Source: Thermotogae bacterium (GTDB taxonomy: Bacteria > Thermotogota > Thermotogae > Petrotogales > Kosmotogaceae). From it: 16,696 bases of DNA. This document shows, piece after piece, positions 6,733 through 13,399 of the stretch (position 1 is the stretch's first letter; each line of letters opens with the position of its first letter). A model generated the notes under the pieces. It was not told the origin of the DNA and did no database searches. It saw only the letters and a list, made by a program, of their open reading frames with translations. The DNA lies in assembly GCA_003643975.1 (NCBI GenBank), contig QNAR01000014.1, positions 1 to 16,696 of the forward strand, written 5' to 3'. The position numbers and the translations under genes are program-made.

Positions 6733-8904
6733 ATGGAAGCATTGTATCTACCACTATCTGCTGGCTTGATTTCAACGATTTTTGCATTCATTATGCTCAG
6801 AAGAACACTTAGATTTTCACCGGGGAGTGAAACAATGCAAAAACTTTCCGGTTATGTGCAGGAAGGCGCCTCTACCTTTATTGGTGCGGAAGCTAGGAAG
6901 ATTTTCACCGTGGCTATTCTCATCGCAGCTGCTCTGGGGATCATATTTCAATCATACAAATACCCCATTGCCCTTCTTTTTGGGGCTTTGATTTCAGAGC
7001 TTGCGGGTGTAATAGGAATGTACGCTGCAACTAGGGCTAATGCAAGAGTTGCCGAAGGTGCTAAAAGTGGCCTGCCTCAAGCCTTTAAGGTTGCTTTCTC
7101 AGGTGGATCAGTAATGGGGCTTTCCGTAGCAGGCTTTTCATTAACTGGACTTGCAGTTATAATGATAGTTTTCAAAGATTCTTTTGTTTATGAGAGTCTT
7201 ACGGAGGTTTCAAGAGCTTTCGGGAAAATATCATTTCTTGATTCAGTTATGATAATTAGTTCTTATTCGCTGGGTGCAAGTTTGATTGCCCTTTTTGACA
7301 GGGTCGGAGGCGGCATGTACACAAAGGCCGCTGATATGAGTGCTGATCTTGTTGGCAAAATCGAAGCTCACATACCTGAAGACGATCCGAGGAATCCGGC
7401 TACTATTGCAGACAATGTCGGCGACAACGTTGGCGATGTTGCCGGATTAGGCGCAGATATTCTCGAATCTTATGTTGCTTCTATTGTATCTGCCATAGTT
7501 CTCGCCATATTCATGAAACTCGCAGACAAAAAAGTAGTTGACGGTGTCGTTCAGTGGGGAATGAGCTCTGATCATTATTATAGACTTATTCTTTTGCCTG
7601 TCCTGATAGCTGGAGCGGGCGTGATCGCGTCATTAATCGGTGTAATAGTCGTAGCCACTTTAAGGGCAAAAGATGCGAGGAAAGCATTGGGTTTTGGGAA
7701 CGTATTCACTGGTATTTTAGTTCTCGCCTCCACAGCTCTTGTGATAGGTTTGTATGCACCCGACTACAAATTCAAGGATGAATTCATTGTTAATCCCGAT
7801 TTTGTTTCGCGATGGAGAATATTCCTGGCAATAGCAAGCGGACTGATAGCTGGATTGATAATAAGCAAGTTAAGTGAATACTTTACCTCTACCGATTACT
7901 CGCCAACAAGAAAACTCGCTCAAAAAACACAAGCTGGTGTAGCTATTAATATTACTTCCGGTCTTGCATTAGGTATGGGAAGCACATTATGGCCTGTTAT
8001 CACTCTGGCTATGGCGATACTCGGTGCTTACTGGTCTGCGGGCGTTTATGGTATAGCAGTAGCGGCTCTTGGAATGTTATCTTTCGTTGGATATATAGTA
8101 AGCGTGGATAGCTATGGCCCTGTTGCAGATAACGCTGGTGGTATAGCACAGATGGCTGAGCTTGATCCGAAGGTAAGAACGATAACTGACAAGCTAGACT
8201 CCGTTGGTAACACAACCGCTGCGATTGGAAAGGGCTTTGCCATTGGTTCTGCAGCTTTTGCTGCACTTGCACTTATTGTCTCGTATATCTGGAGTGCCGC
8301 TCATTCCGCGGAAGAGATAGTGAATAACCCGGTTATTAACCTCGTTGAACCATATACGATTGTGGGCATAATTATTGGTGCTATGCTCCCCTTCTTCTTC
8401 ACTTCATTGCTCATAAAAGGGGTTGCTGATTCTGCGGATTTGATGATAACGGAAATTAGGAGACAGTTCAGAGAACACAAAGGAATTTTGACTGGTGAGG
8501 AAACACCTGACTATAAACGCTGTATTGAAATAACAACCAAAGGAGCTGTTAGCAGAATGCTCGCTCCGGGACTTATAGCAATTCTCACGCCATTTATCGT
8601 GGGCTTCCTCTTTGGAAAAGCAGCTGTGGCTGGCTTGCTTCTTGGAGGTCTGGGTAGTGCTATTATGATTGCTCTATTTACCGCAAATTCCGGTGGTGCG
8701 TGGGACAACGCAAAGAAATTTATCGAAGAAGGAAATTATGGTGGTAAAGGGACAGATGTTCATGCAGCTGCCGTTGTAGGCGACACCGTAGGAGATCCTC
8801 TGAAAGATACAGTGGGGCCTTCTATGGATATATTGATAAAACTCATGTCCGTTGTCTCGCTGGTTTTTGGGTCACTATTTCCAAATAAGCCCTTTTTCAT
8901 GTGA
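6733..8904 (+). CDS. hppA: K+-dependent membrane-bound pyrophosphatase, probably Na+-pumping
   Basis: An integral membrane enzyme that couples PPi hydrolysis to ion export. The 723 residues are hydrophobic throughout, as expected for about 16 helices. The catalytic core is intact: GGGMYTKAAD (Lys198), EDDPRNPATIADNVGDNVGD, and the last Mg/PPi region with GDTVGDPLKDT. Ala496 and Gly499 in GNTTAAIG are the residues that mark K+-dependent enzymes; K+-independent ones carry Lys and Thr there. Asp242 and Glu245 in DILESY match the gate Asp243/Glu246 of the T. maritima Na+-PPase, so Na+ transport is inferred, although the Glu position alone does not exclude H+. The start ATG has a GGGGGG ribosome site seven to eight bases upstream. 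A hairpin terminator follows the stop within about 30 bases. In fermenters it recovers energy from biosynthetic PPi. Confidence 0.96.
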   Translation: MEALYLPLSAGLISTIFAFIMLRRTLRFSPGSETMQKLSGYVQEGASTFIGAEARKIFTVAILIAAALGIIFQSYKYPIALLFGALISELAGVIGMYAATRANARVAEGAKSGLPQAFKVAFSGGSVMGLSVAGFSLTGLAVIMIVFKDSFVYESLTEVSRAFGKISFLDSVMIISSYSLGASLIALFDRVGGGMYTKAADMSADLVGKIEAHIPEDDPRNPATIADNVGDNVGDVAGLGADILESYVASIVSAIVLAIFMKLADKKVVDGVVQWGMSSDHYYRLILLPVLIAGAGVIASLIGVIVVATLRAKDARKALGFGNVFTGILVLASTALVIGLYAPDYKFKDEFIVNPDFVSRWRIFLAIASGLIAGLIISKLSEYFTSTDYSPTRKLAQKTQAGVAINITSGLALGMGSTLWPVITLAMAILGAYWSAGVYGIAVAALGMLSFVGYIVSVDSYGPVADNAGGIAQMAELDPKVRTITDKLDSVGNTTAAIGKGFAIGSAAFAALALIVSYIWSAAHSAEEIVNNPVINLVEPYTIVGIIIGAMLPFFFTSLLIKGVADSADLMITEIRRQFREHKGILTGEETPDYKRCIEITTKGAVSRMLAPGLIAILTPFIVGFLFGKAAVAGLLLGGLGSAIMIALFTANSGGAWDNAKKFIEEGNYGGKGTDVHAAAVVGDTVGDPLKDTVGPSMDILIKLMSVVSLVFGSLFPNKPFFM

Positions 8905-8930
8905 ATACAATTGATCCACTGAGCTAAAAT

Positions 8931-8957
8931 AAAAGCCTCCCATCCGGGAGGTTTTTT
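8931..8957 (+). terminator. Rho-independent terminator after hppA
   Basis: CCTCCC (8936-8941) and GGGAGG (8946-8951) form a 6-bp stem with an ATCC loop, followed by six T residues. AAAA precedes the stem, so it may also stop transcription weakly from the other side, where the GGDEF remnant would be read. It closes the helicase-pyrophosphatase block. Confidence 0.9.
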
Positions 8958-9017
8958 ATATCAGAATACTGCTTGAATATACAGCTGCAACAAAGCAATC
9001 ACAGCGACTTTAGAAAA

Positions 9018-9293
9018 TCATGGATACTTTGGATTGTTTTGCTTTTTCATGTACATCCTGCTATCAAAGATTTTTATAAGTTCATCAATATCATTACCAT
9101 CTCGCGGATAAATTGCCTGCCAAATGCCCAACCTGAGAATCATTTTATCGTCGTCAATAATAGGGTTTTCAATTGCATACTTTATTCTTTTGATGAAGGT
9201 TTGTGCACCTTTTCCATTGGTTTCAGGTAGTGCAATCACAAACTCATCACAGCCGTATCTGGCAAAAACATGGTTGTTTGTTCGACATGCTAA
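9018..9293 (-). pseudogene. C-terminal remnant of a GGDEF (diguanylate cyclase) gene
   Basis: A 91-codon open frame reads like the second half of a GGDEF domain. It has NNHVFARYGCDEFVIALPET (the signature strand-loop-strand), then a helix with FIKRIKYAIE, a block corresponding to the usual S-x-G-x-x strand, and an end DELIKIFDSRMYMKKQ matching the usual final helix (A-D-x-x-M/L-Y-x-x-K). The signature is GCDEF instead of GGDEF, which should impair GTP binding. The first half of the domain and any sensor domain are missing. An in-frame TAG (9294-9296) stands directly upstream, there is no ribosome site, and the oligopeptidase promoter occupies that point. I read it as a decayed fragment left by a deletion or rearrangement. 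Translation from an internal ATG at 9239 is possible but would remove the signature. Confidence 0.75.
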
Positions 9294-9307
9294 CTAAGTT
9301 GTATAAT
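9278..9307 (+). promoter_or_regulatory. Sigma-70-type promoter for the M3B oligopeptidase gene
   Basis: A perfect -10 TATAAT (9302-9307) lies 18 bases after a partial -35 TTGTTC (9278-9283). The ribosome site GGAGGTGA follows at 9314-9321, so the untranslated leader would be very short. The promoter overlaps the broken upstream end of the GGDEF remnant. Confidence 0.65.
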
Positions 9308-9325
9308 AATCATGGAGGTGAGAAA

Positions 9326-11035
9326 ATGCCAGAAGAACTCATAAAAAAGCAACCCAGGAAATTCTTTCCAGAAAAATTAGATTTTTCTGTATGGGACAAT
9401 GTTGAACAGGAACTCAAAAAACTCATGAGCTTCAGGATTGATTCCGCTAAAGACCTTGAGACTTTTCTTGAAAGATTTAGCGAACTTTACATGATATTGC
9501 AGGAGCAGCTGGCATGGCGCTATATCAAAATGACCTGCAAAGCTGACGATGAAAAACTGCGAAAAGAATATTCAAACTTCTATGCAAATATTTTCTCAAA
9601 AGCTGAGCCATATCGTATCAAGTTAATGAAAAAATACTATGTTTCTCCTTACAGAGAAAAACTGGACAAAAGCAGATACTCTCATCTGGATAAGCTTGTG
9701 GCAAATCGCATTGAACTCTTTAGAGAGGAAAATCTCCCTCTTGAAATAAAGGAAAAGGAACTATCTTCCAAATATGGTTCTATTATTGGTTCGTTGACGG
9801 TTAATTATAAAGGTAAAGAGTACACACTCAAGCAACTTTCAAAATTTCAGTACGAGCCGGACCGAAGTATAAGAGAAGAAACCTGGAAATTGATGATGGG
9901 CAAACTTTCTTCAGTAAGAGATTCGTTGGAAACACTTTTTGATGAACTCAAGGAAATAAGAATACCTCAGGCAACAAATGCCGGTTTCGATAATTATCGT
10001 GACTATATACATGCAAAAAAACAAAGATTCGCATATTCTGTTGAAGATATTTTCAGATTTCATAAGTCAGTTGAAAATGTGGTGGTTCCCTTTGTTAGAG
10101 AACTCAACAGGGAAAAACAGAAAAAGCTCAACGTAAATTCACTCCGCCCCTGGGATACTGTCGTGGAACCATCAGGCAGGACTTTAAAACCCTTTGAAAA
10201 TGTAAATGAATTTGTTGATAAAGCAATTAAGATACTGTCCAAAGTAGAGCCTGAATTTGGCGCAAATCTCAAAAAAATGAAAAACAGCGGTCTTTTGGAT
10301 CTGGAGAACAGAAAAGGAAAAGCTCCAGGGGGTTACAATTATCCTCTTGATGAAACAGGTGCGCCTTTTATTTTTATGAACGCCACAGGTGTTCCTGAAA
10401 ACGTGAGAACCATACTTCACGAATCTGGCCATGCGATGCACTCCTTCGCAACAGTAAATGAACGTATAATTCTTTACAAACATACCCCACACGAAGCAGC
10501 AGAACTTGCTTCTATGTCCATGGAATTGTTAACTCTTGACTATTTGAATGAATACTATCCTGACAATGAAGACCTTAAACTTGCAAAACGCAAAGAACTT
10601 GTTGGAACCATATCTTTTCTTCCGTGGTGTATGATTGTTGACGCTTTCCAGCAGTGGATTTATACAAACCCCGAACACACCTCTGAAGAACGTGATTCTT
10701 ATTTCGCCTCGCTTCTTGATAGATTCAATACCGGCGTTGATTGGACAGGTCTCGAAAGAGAAAAACGTATAAGATGGTTGTTACAACCCCATATTATGAC
10801 ATCGCCCTTTTATTACATCGAATACGGTATCGCACAATTGGGTGCACTAGCCATTTATAGAAATTACAGACTCAATGCCCAAAAAGCAATTGAGCAGTAT
10901 AAAAACTTTCTTAGCCTTGGGCACTCAAAACCTCTTGATGAATTGTATAAAACCGCGGGAATCAGTTTTGATTTCAGCGAAGAGTATATAGCTGAACTCC
11001 TGGAATTTGTGAAAGAAGAGCTAAATAGGTTGTAA
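9326..11035 (+). CDS. M3B family oligoendopeptidase (PepF-like)
   Basis: A 569-residue zinc metallopeptidase that cleaves small to medium oligopeptides in the cytoplasm. The active site is HESGH at residues 365-369 (His365 and His369 bind zinc, Glu366 is the catalytic base). Glu393 in the following HEAAELASMSMELL segment is the probable third ligand, at the spacing seen in the family. The C-terminal segment YYIEYGIAQLGALAIYRNYR is also typical of M3B enzymes. No signal peptide is present. The start is the ATG at 9326, since a full GGAGGTGA site ends a few bases upstream and the promoter lies just before it. Longer upstream reading in the same frame has no ribosome site. The gene is single, bounded by its own promoter and a terminator at 11065-11099. 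It is likely involved in peptide catabolism together with the S9 peptidase encoded in this window. Confidence 0.94.
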   Translation: MPEELIKKQPRKFFPEKLDFSVWDNVEQELKKLMSFRIDSAKDLETFLERFSELYMILQEQLAWRYIKMTCKADDEKLRKEYSNFYANIFSKAEPYRIKLMKKYYVSPYREKLDKSRYSHLDKLVANRIELFREENLPLEIKEKELSSKYGSIIGSLTVNYKGKEYTLKQLSKFQYEPDRSIREETWKLMMGKLSSVRDSLETLFDELKEIRIPQATNAGFDNYRDYIHAKKQRFAYSVEDIFRFHKSVENVVVPFVRELNREKQKKLNVNSLRPWDTVVEPSGRTLKPFENVNEFVDKAIKILSKVEPEFGANLKKMKNSGLLDLENRKGKAPGGYNYPLDETGAPFIFMNATGVPENVRTILHESGHAMHSFATVNERIILYKHTPHEAAELASMSMELLTLDYLNEYYPDNEDLKLAKRKELVGTISFLPWCMIVDAFQQWIYTNPEHTSEERDSYFASLLDRFNTGVDWTGLEREKRIRWLLQPHIMTSPFYYIEYGIAQLGALAIYRNYRLNAQKAIEQYKNFLSLGHSKPLDELYKTAGISFDFSEEYIAELLEFVKEELNRL

Positions 11036-11064
11036 TATTAATCCTGTATGAATTATCAACCCAG

Positions 11065-11099
11065 CAAGGCCCGGCAGAGCTCAACAGGGCCTTGTTTTT
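11065..11099 (+). terminator. Rho-independent terminator after the M3B oligopeptidase gene
   Basis: CAAGGCCC (11065-11072) pairs perfectly with GGGCCTTG (11087-11094) across a 14-base loop and is followed by five T residues. It lies about 30 bases after the stop codon. Confidence 0.85.
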
Positions 11100-11154
11100 G
11101 TAACAACCATTGTCCCAATTACGCGTACAATATACCTATGAAAGAGGTGGTATT

Positions 11155-11937
11155 TTGAAAGCACTAGTCACAGGAGCATCATCTGGATTTGGAAAGCTGT
11201 TCTCTTATGAACTAGCCCGGAAAGGTTATGATCTCGTTATTGTTGCGAGGCGCAAAGAACGTCTCGACAAGATTGCAAAAGATATTCTTAAGCAGTACAA
11301 AGTAAATGTAGAGGTTTTTCAGGCAGATCTTACAGAATATGCTAGCCTGCAAAAGCTTGTTGAAAATTACTCTGACATTGATCTATTGGTTAATAACGCG
11401 GGTTTTGGTATAGTAGGTAAGTTTATTGATATAGAACTGGAACGTGAGTTAAAGATGATTGATCTCAATATAAAAGCACTCTATTTTCTCACAAAAAAAT
11501 ACGCAAAAACAATGCTTGGCAAAAAAAATGCAGGAATAATAAATGTGGCTTCAACCGCAGCGTTTCAACCTTTACCGGGTTTTACTACCTATGCTGCTTC
11601 AAAAGCTTTCGTGCTCTCCTTTACAGAAGCGCTGAATTATGAGTTCAAAGGAGCCATTAGAATAATGGCTCTTTGCCCCGGACCGGCAAAAACGGAATTT
11701 TTCAATCAAGCTGGCGTTTCCAAAATGAAATTGAAAGAAATGGATCCTGAAAAGGTAGTTAAAGCTGCCTTACATGCCTTTGAAAAAGGGAGAAGAATTT
11801 ATATTCCCGGTATGGCAAATAGGTTTATAGTATTTATACAGCGTTTTGTTAGCAACACGGTGGTGATGAAGTTCGCCGCAAAACTTTTTTACAATGAAAG
11901 CAAGCACTCGTTGAATTTGAAGAAAGAAGAAAGGTAA
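11155..11937 (+). CDS. Short-chain dehydrogenase/reductase (SDR family)
   Basis: A classical SDR of 260 residues that uses NAD(P)(H). The cofactor loop TGASSGFG is at residues 6-13, and the NNAG motif is at 80-83. The catalytic set is Asn105, Ser133, Tyr146 and Lys150 (YAASK). ARRKERL after the second strand has basic residues where NADP-preferring members carry them, so NADP(H) is likely. The PGPAKTEF segment after the active site is also typical. I chose the TTG at 11155 because GAGGTGG lies four bases upstream and the conserved first strand begins there. An in-frame TTG at 11110 would add 15 residues and has no ribosome site. The substrate is unknown. The C-terminus (about 40 residues rich in Phe, Val and Lys) is hydrophobic and may touch the membrane. 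The gene ends three bases from the convergent RNase H gene. Confidence 0.92.
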   Translation: MKALVTGASSGFGKLFSYELARKGYDLVIVARRKERLDKIAKDILKQYKVNVEVFQADLTEYASLQKLVENYSDIDLLVNNAGFGIVGKFIDIELERELKMIDLNIKALYFLTKKYAKTMLGKKNAGIINVASTAAFQPLPGFTTYAASKAFVLSFTEALNYEFKGAIRIMALCPGPAKTEFFNQAGVSKMKLKEMDPEKVVKAALHAFEKGRRIYIPGMANRFIVFIQRFVSNTVVMKFAAKLFYNESKHSLNLKKEER

Positions 11938-11940
11938 TAC

Positions 11941-12588
11941 TCAGTTGCTATCCAAAGCCTTTCGGGCAAGCACATCAGCCATTTCGTTGTAAACACTGCC
12001 TGAATGGGCTTTTTCTTTTATCCAATGTATTTTTACCGTCTGTGAGAGTTCTTTCATACGTTTTACATATCCCTGCGTAAGAGGGATTTTTGCTTTCCAG
12101 GTGCCATTAATCCAATTTGCAAGGCCCTCATAATCATAATGTAAACATATCTCTTTGATACCATTTTTTGCAGACCATTCCAGAGCTTTTAACACTCCCT
12201 GGATTTCTCCCGCAACATTTCTTGTGCCACCTCGAAGCTTAAAACTTCCAGAAAGAGTCTTTACGATTTTTCCGTCCTTTATACACACAACGCCATATGC
12301 AGCTCTGCCATCTCTGTAACTACCATCCACAAAAAGATGATAGCCCTTCAATTTTTTTCCGTTGTATTCGTTCCAGAGTTTATAAATCGTTTCTCTGTAA
12401 TCTGCAGAAATGCCTTTAGGTAAAACAAGCCTTTTCTCACCCTTTTTGTTTCTATAAACAATAAAAGCCCACGGAATTCTTTTCAGCCTGATTATCATAG
12501 AATATTCCTTTATTTCATATTTCAAAATACCAAATCCCTTTGACTCGAAAAATGCAATCAGGTTTGAAACTTCTTCTTTTGGGAACAT
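11941..12588 (-). CDS. rnhA: Ribonuclease HI with an unfamiliar N-terminal domain
   Basis: Residues 83-215 form an RNase HI domain, which cleaves the RNA strand of RNA-DNA hybrids with two metal ions. All catalytic residues are visible: Asp88 in FVDGS, Glu128 in AGEIQ, Asp152 in HYDYEG, Asp205 in EMADVLA, with the flexible-loop His195 in KAHSG and Asn201 nearby. The first 80 residues are an extra domain. It lacks the aromatic/GIY pattern of the hybrid-binding domain that fronts some RNase HI proteins, including that of T. maritima, and I do not recognise it. It is rich in basic and aromatic residues, so nucleic-acid binding is plausible. The ATG at 12588 has AAAGGAGT just upstream. The gene converges on the dehydrogenase with a three-base gap, and no terminator hairpin is evident between them. 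Confidence 0.92.
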   Translation of the reverse strand: MFPKEEVSNLIAFFESKGFGILKYEIKEYSMIIRLKRIPWAFIVYRNKKGEKRLVLPKGISADYRETIYKLWNEYNGKKLKGYHLFVDGSYRDGRAAYGVVCIKDGKIVKTLSGSFKLRGGTRNVAGEIQGVLKALEWSAKNGIKEICLHYDYEGLANWINGTWKAKIPLTQGYVKRMKELSQTVKIHWIKEKAHSGSVYNEMADVLARKALDSN

Positions 12589-12633
12589 ATAGACTCCTTT
12601 GCAATATTTTGGTTAATAAGCAATTTTCCTGCC

Positions 12634-12649
12634 AATGATTTCGGTCATT
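12634..12649. promoter_or_regulatory. Small inverted repeat, possible operator of the RNase HI gene
   Basis: AATGA and TCATT are perfect 5-bp arms around a six-base centre. The repeat lies ten bases downstream of a candidate minus-strand TGCTAAAAT extended -10, in the RNase HI leader. The position would suit a repressor or a short RNA hairpin. The symmetry is short, so chance is a real alternative. Confidence 0.25.
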
Positions 12650-12784
12650 ATCGTTAATTATTTTAGCATGGTTCACCGGAAAAAGGCTTTTTGATTCGTA
12701 TAAAACATATGTACTAATTTAATGCTTAATATCTCTTATGTTTCACTACGTTGCTGTTTAACGTATTGTACTGTCCATTTGTAT

Positions 12785-12813
12785 TTGTTCTCAGTCTGAA
12801 ATACTGATATAAT
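12785..12813 (+). promoter_or_regulatory. Sigma-70-type promoter for the small secreted protein
   Basis: TTGTTC (12785-12790) and TATAAT (12808-12813) are spaced by 17 bases, and TGA directly before the -10 gives an extended -10. The same -35 variant occurs before the M3B oligopeptidase. A strong GGGAGGTG ribosome site follows before the ATG at 12848, so high expression is likely. Confidence 0.75.
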
Positions 12814-12847
12814 GATAGTGAAAATATTCTAAAAGGGAGGTGTAAAT

Positions 12848-13345
12848 ATGCGAAAATTGCTTTTAGTCCTGATGATTATAGGGATTTCAACGCTTTTTCT
12901 TGCGAAGGGTTTGTTTGTTGGAATTGGCGGAGATTTTTACGGTGATTTCTATGCAGATCCGCCCACAATAGAAGGTGTTAAAATTTATGGGCAGTTAGAT
13001 CTTTCTTTATTCACGCTGCAACTTCCCATGGGTTATTATGATGTCGCCACTGATGTATTTGAACAGTATTCTGAACCCGATGTGTTTTTGGGAATTAACC
13101 TGAAGCTACCCATATGGTTCCTGTATTTGAGAGGGCAGATCACCTCGCCATTCAGTGACATAAAGGATTTCATCAATGGAGATATTGAATCTGATCAGCT
13201 TTTCCTTTTTACAAAGCTCGGTATTGGGGCTAAACTGGCCTTCTTCTTCGTCGAAGCTGGTATGGATGGATCAACCTATATCTCAGATATAGACACATTT
13301 AGTCCTTTTATGTTCCCATATGTTATGGCCGGTATCGCTTTCTAA
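12848..13345 (+). CDS. Small exported, beta-rich protein of unknown function (possible outer-membrane barrel)
   Basis: I do not recognise the family. The 165-residue product begins with a typical signal peptide: MRK, then a hydrophobic core to about residue 18, with cleavage likely after Ala19 (FLA). The mature part is rich in Gly, Tyr and Phe with alternating hydrophobic residues (FVGIGGDFYGDFY, LDLSLFTLQLPMGYY, LFLFTKLGIGAKLAFFFVEAG). It ends PYVMAGIAF, with a terminal Phe and hydrophobic residues at alternating positions. That ending resembles the C-terminal signal of outer-membrane beta-barrels inserted by the Bam machinery. In a Thermotogota-like cell it would sit in the outer envelope (toga). 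The strong promoter, ribosome site and terminator make it a single, probably well-expressed gene. A soluble periplasmic beta protein is the main alternative. Confidence 0.75.
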   Translation: MRKLLLVLMIIGISTLFLAKGLFVGIGGDFYGDFYADPPTIEGVKIYGQLDLSLFTLQLPMGYYDVATDVFEQYSEPDVFLGINLKLPIWFLYLRGQITSPFSDIKDFINGDIESDQLFLFTKLGIGAKLAFFFVEAGMDGSTYISDIDTFSPFMFPYVMAGIAF

Positions 13346-13357
13346 GGGCATATCAAT

Positions 13358-13390
13358 AAAAAAGGGGCGCCGCATTAGCGCCCCTTTTTT
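13358..13390. terminator. Bidirectional rho-independent terminator
   Basis: A perfect 13-bp stem runs from six A residues plus GGGGCGC to GCGCCCC plus six T residues, around a seven-base loop. It lies between the convergent small secreted protein gene and the oxidoreductase gene and can stop transcription from both sides. Confidence 0.95.
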
Positions 13391-13399
13391 ATTTTATGC

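Larger units (their letters stand above)
12589..12847. other. Divergent intergenic region between RNase HI and the small secreted protein
   Basis: This 259-base AT-rich stretch has no credible gene. It holds the clear plus-strand promoter at 12785-12813. Toward the RNase HI side there is a possible minus-strand extended -10 (TGC plus TAAAAT, 12660-12668), without a convincing -35. Just downstream of that -10 is an inverted repeat, AATGA and TCATT around six bases (12634-12649). The middle part (about 12670-12780) shows nothing I can name. Confidence 0.5.

Noticed and set aside
8973..9230. Plus-strand open frame between hppA and the oligopeptidase
   Set aside because: It is antisense to the GGDEF remnant, whose own frame has a clear family match.
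9203..9325. N-terminal extension of the M3B oligopeptidase to a start at 9203
   Set aside because: The promoter (9278-9307) and the GGAGGTGA site (9314-9321) lie inside the extension, and the extra residues resemble nothing in the family.
11110..11154. Fifteen-residue N-terminal extension of the dehydrogenase
   Set aside because: The upstream TTG lacks a ribosome site, while GAGGTGG directly precedes the TTG at 11155, where the conserved first strand starts.
12670..12780. Possible small RNA or riboswitch in the divergent gap
   Set aside because: No conserved aptamer motif, stable hairpin or internal terminator could be found by eye in this AT-rich stretch.
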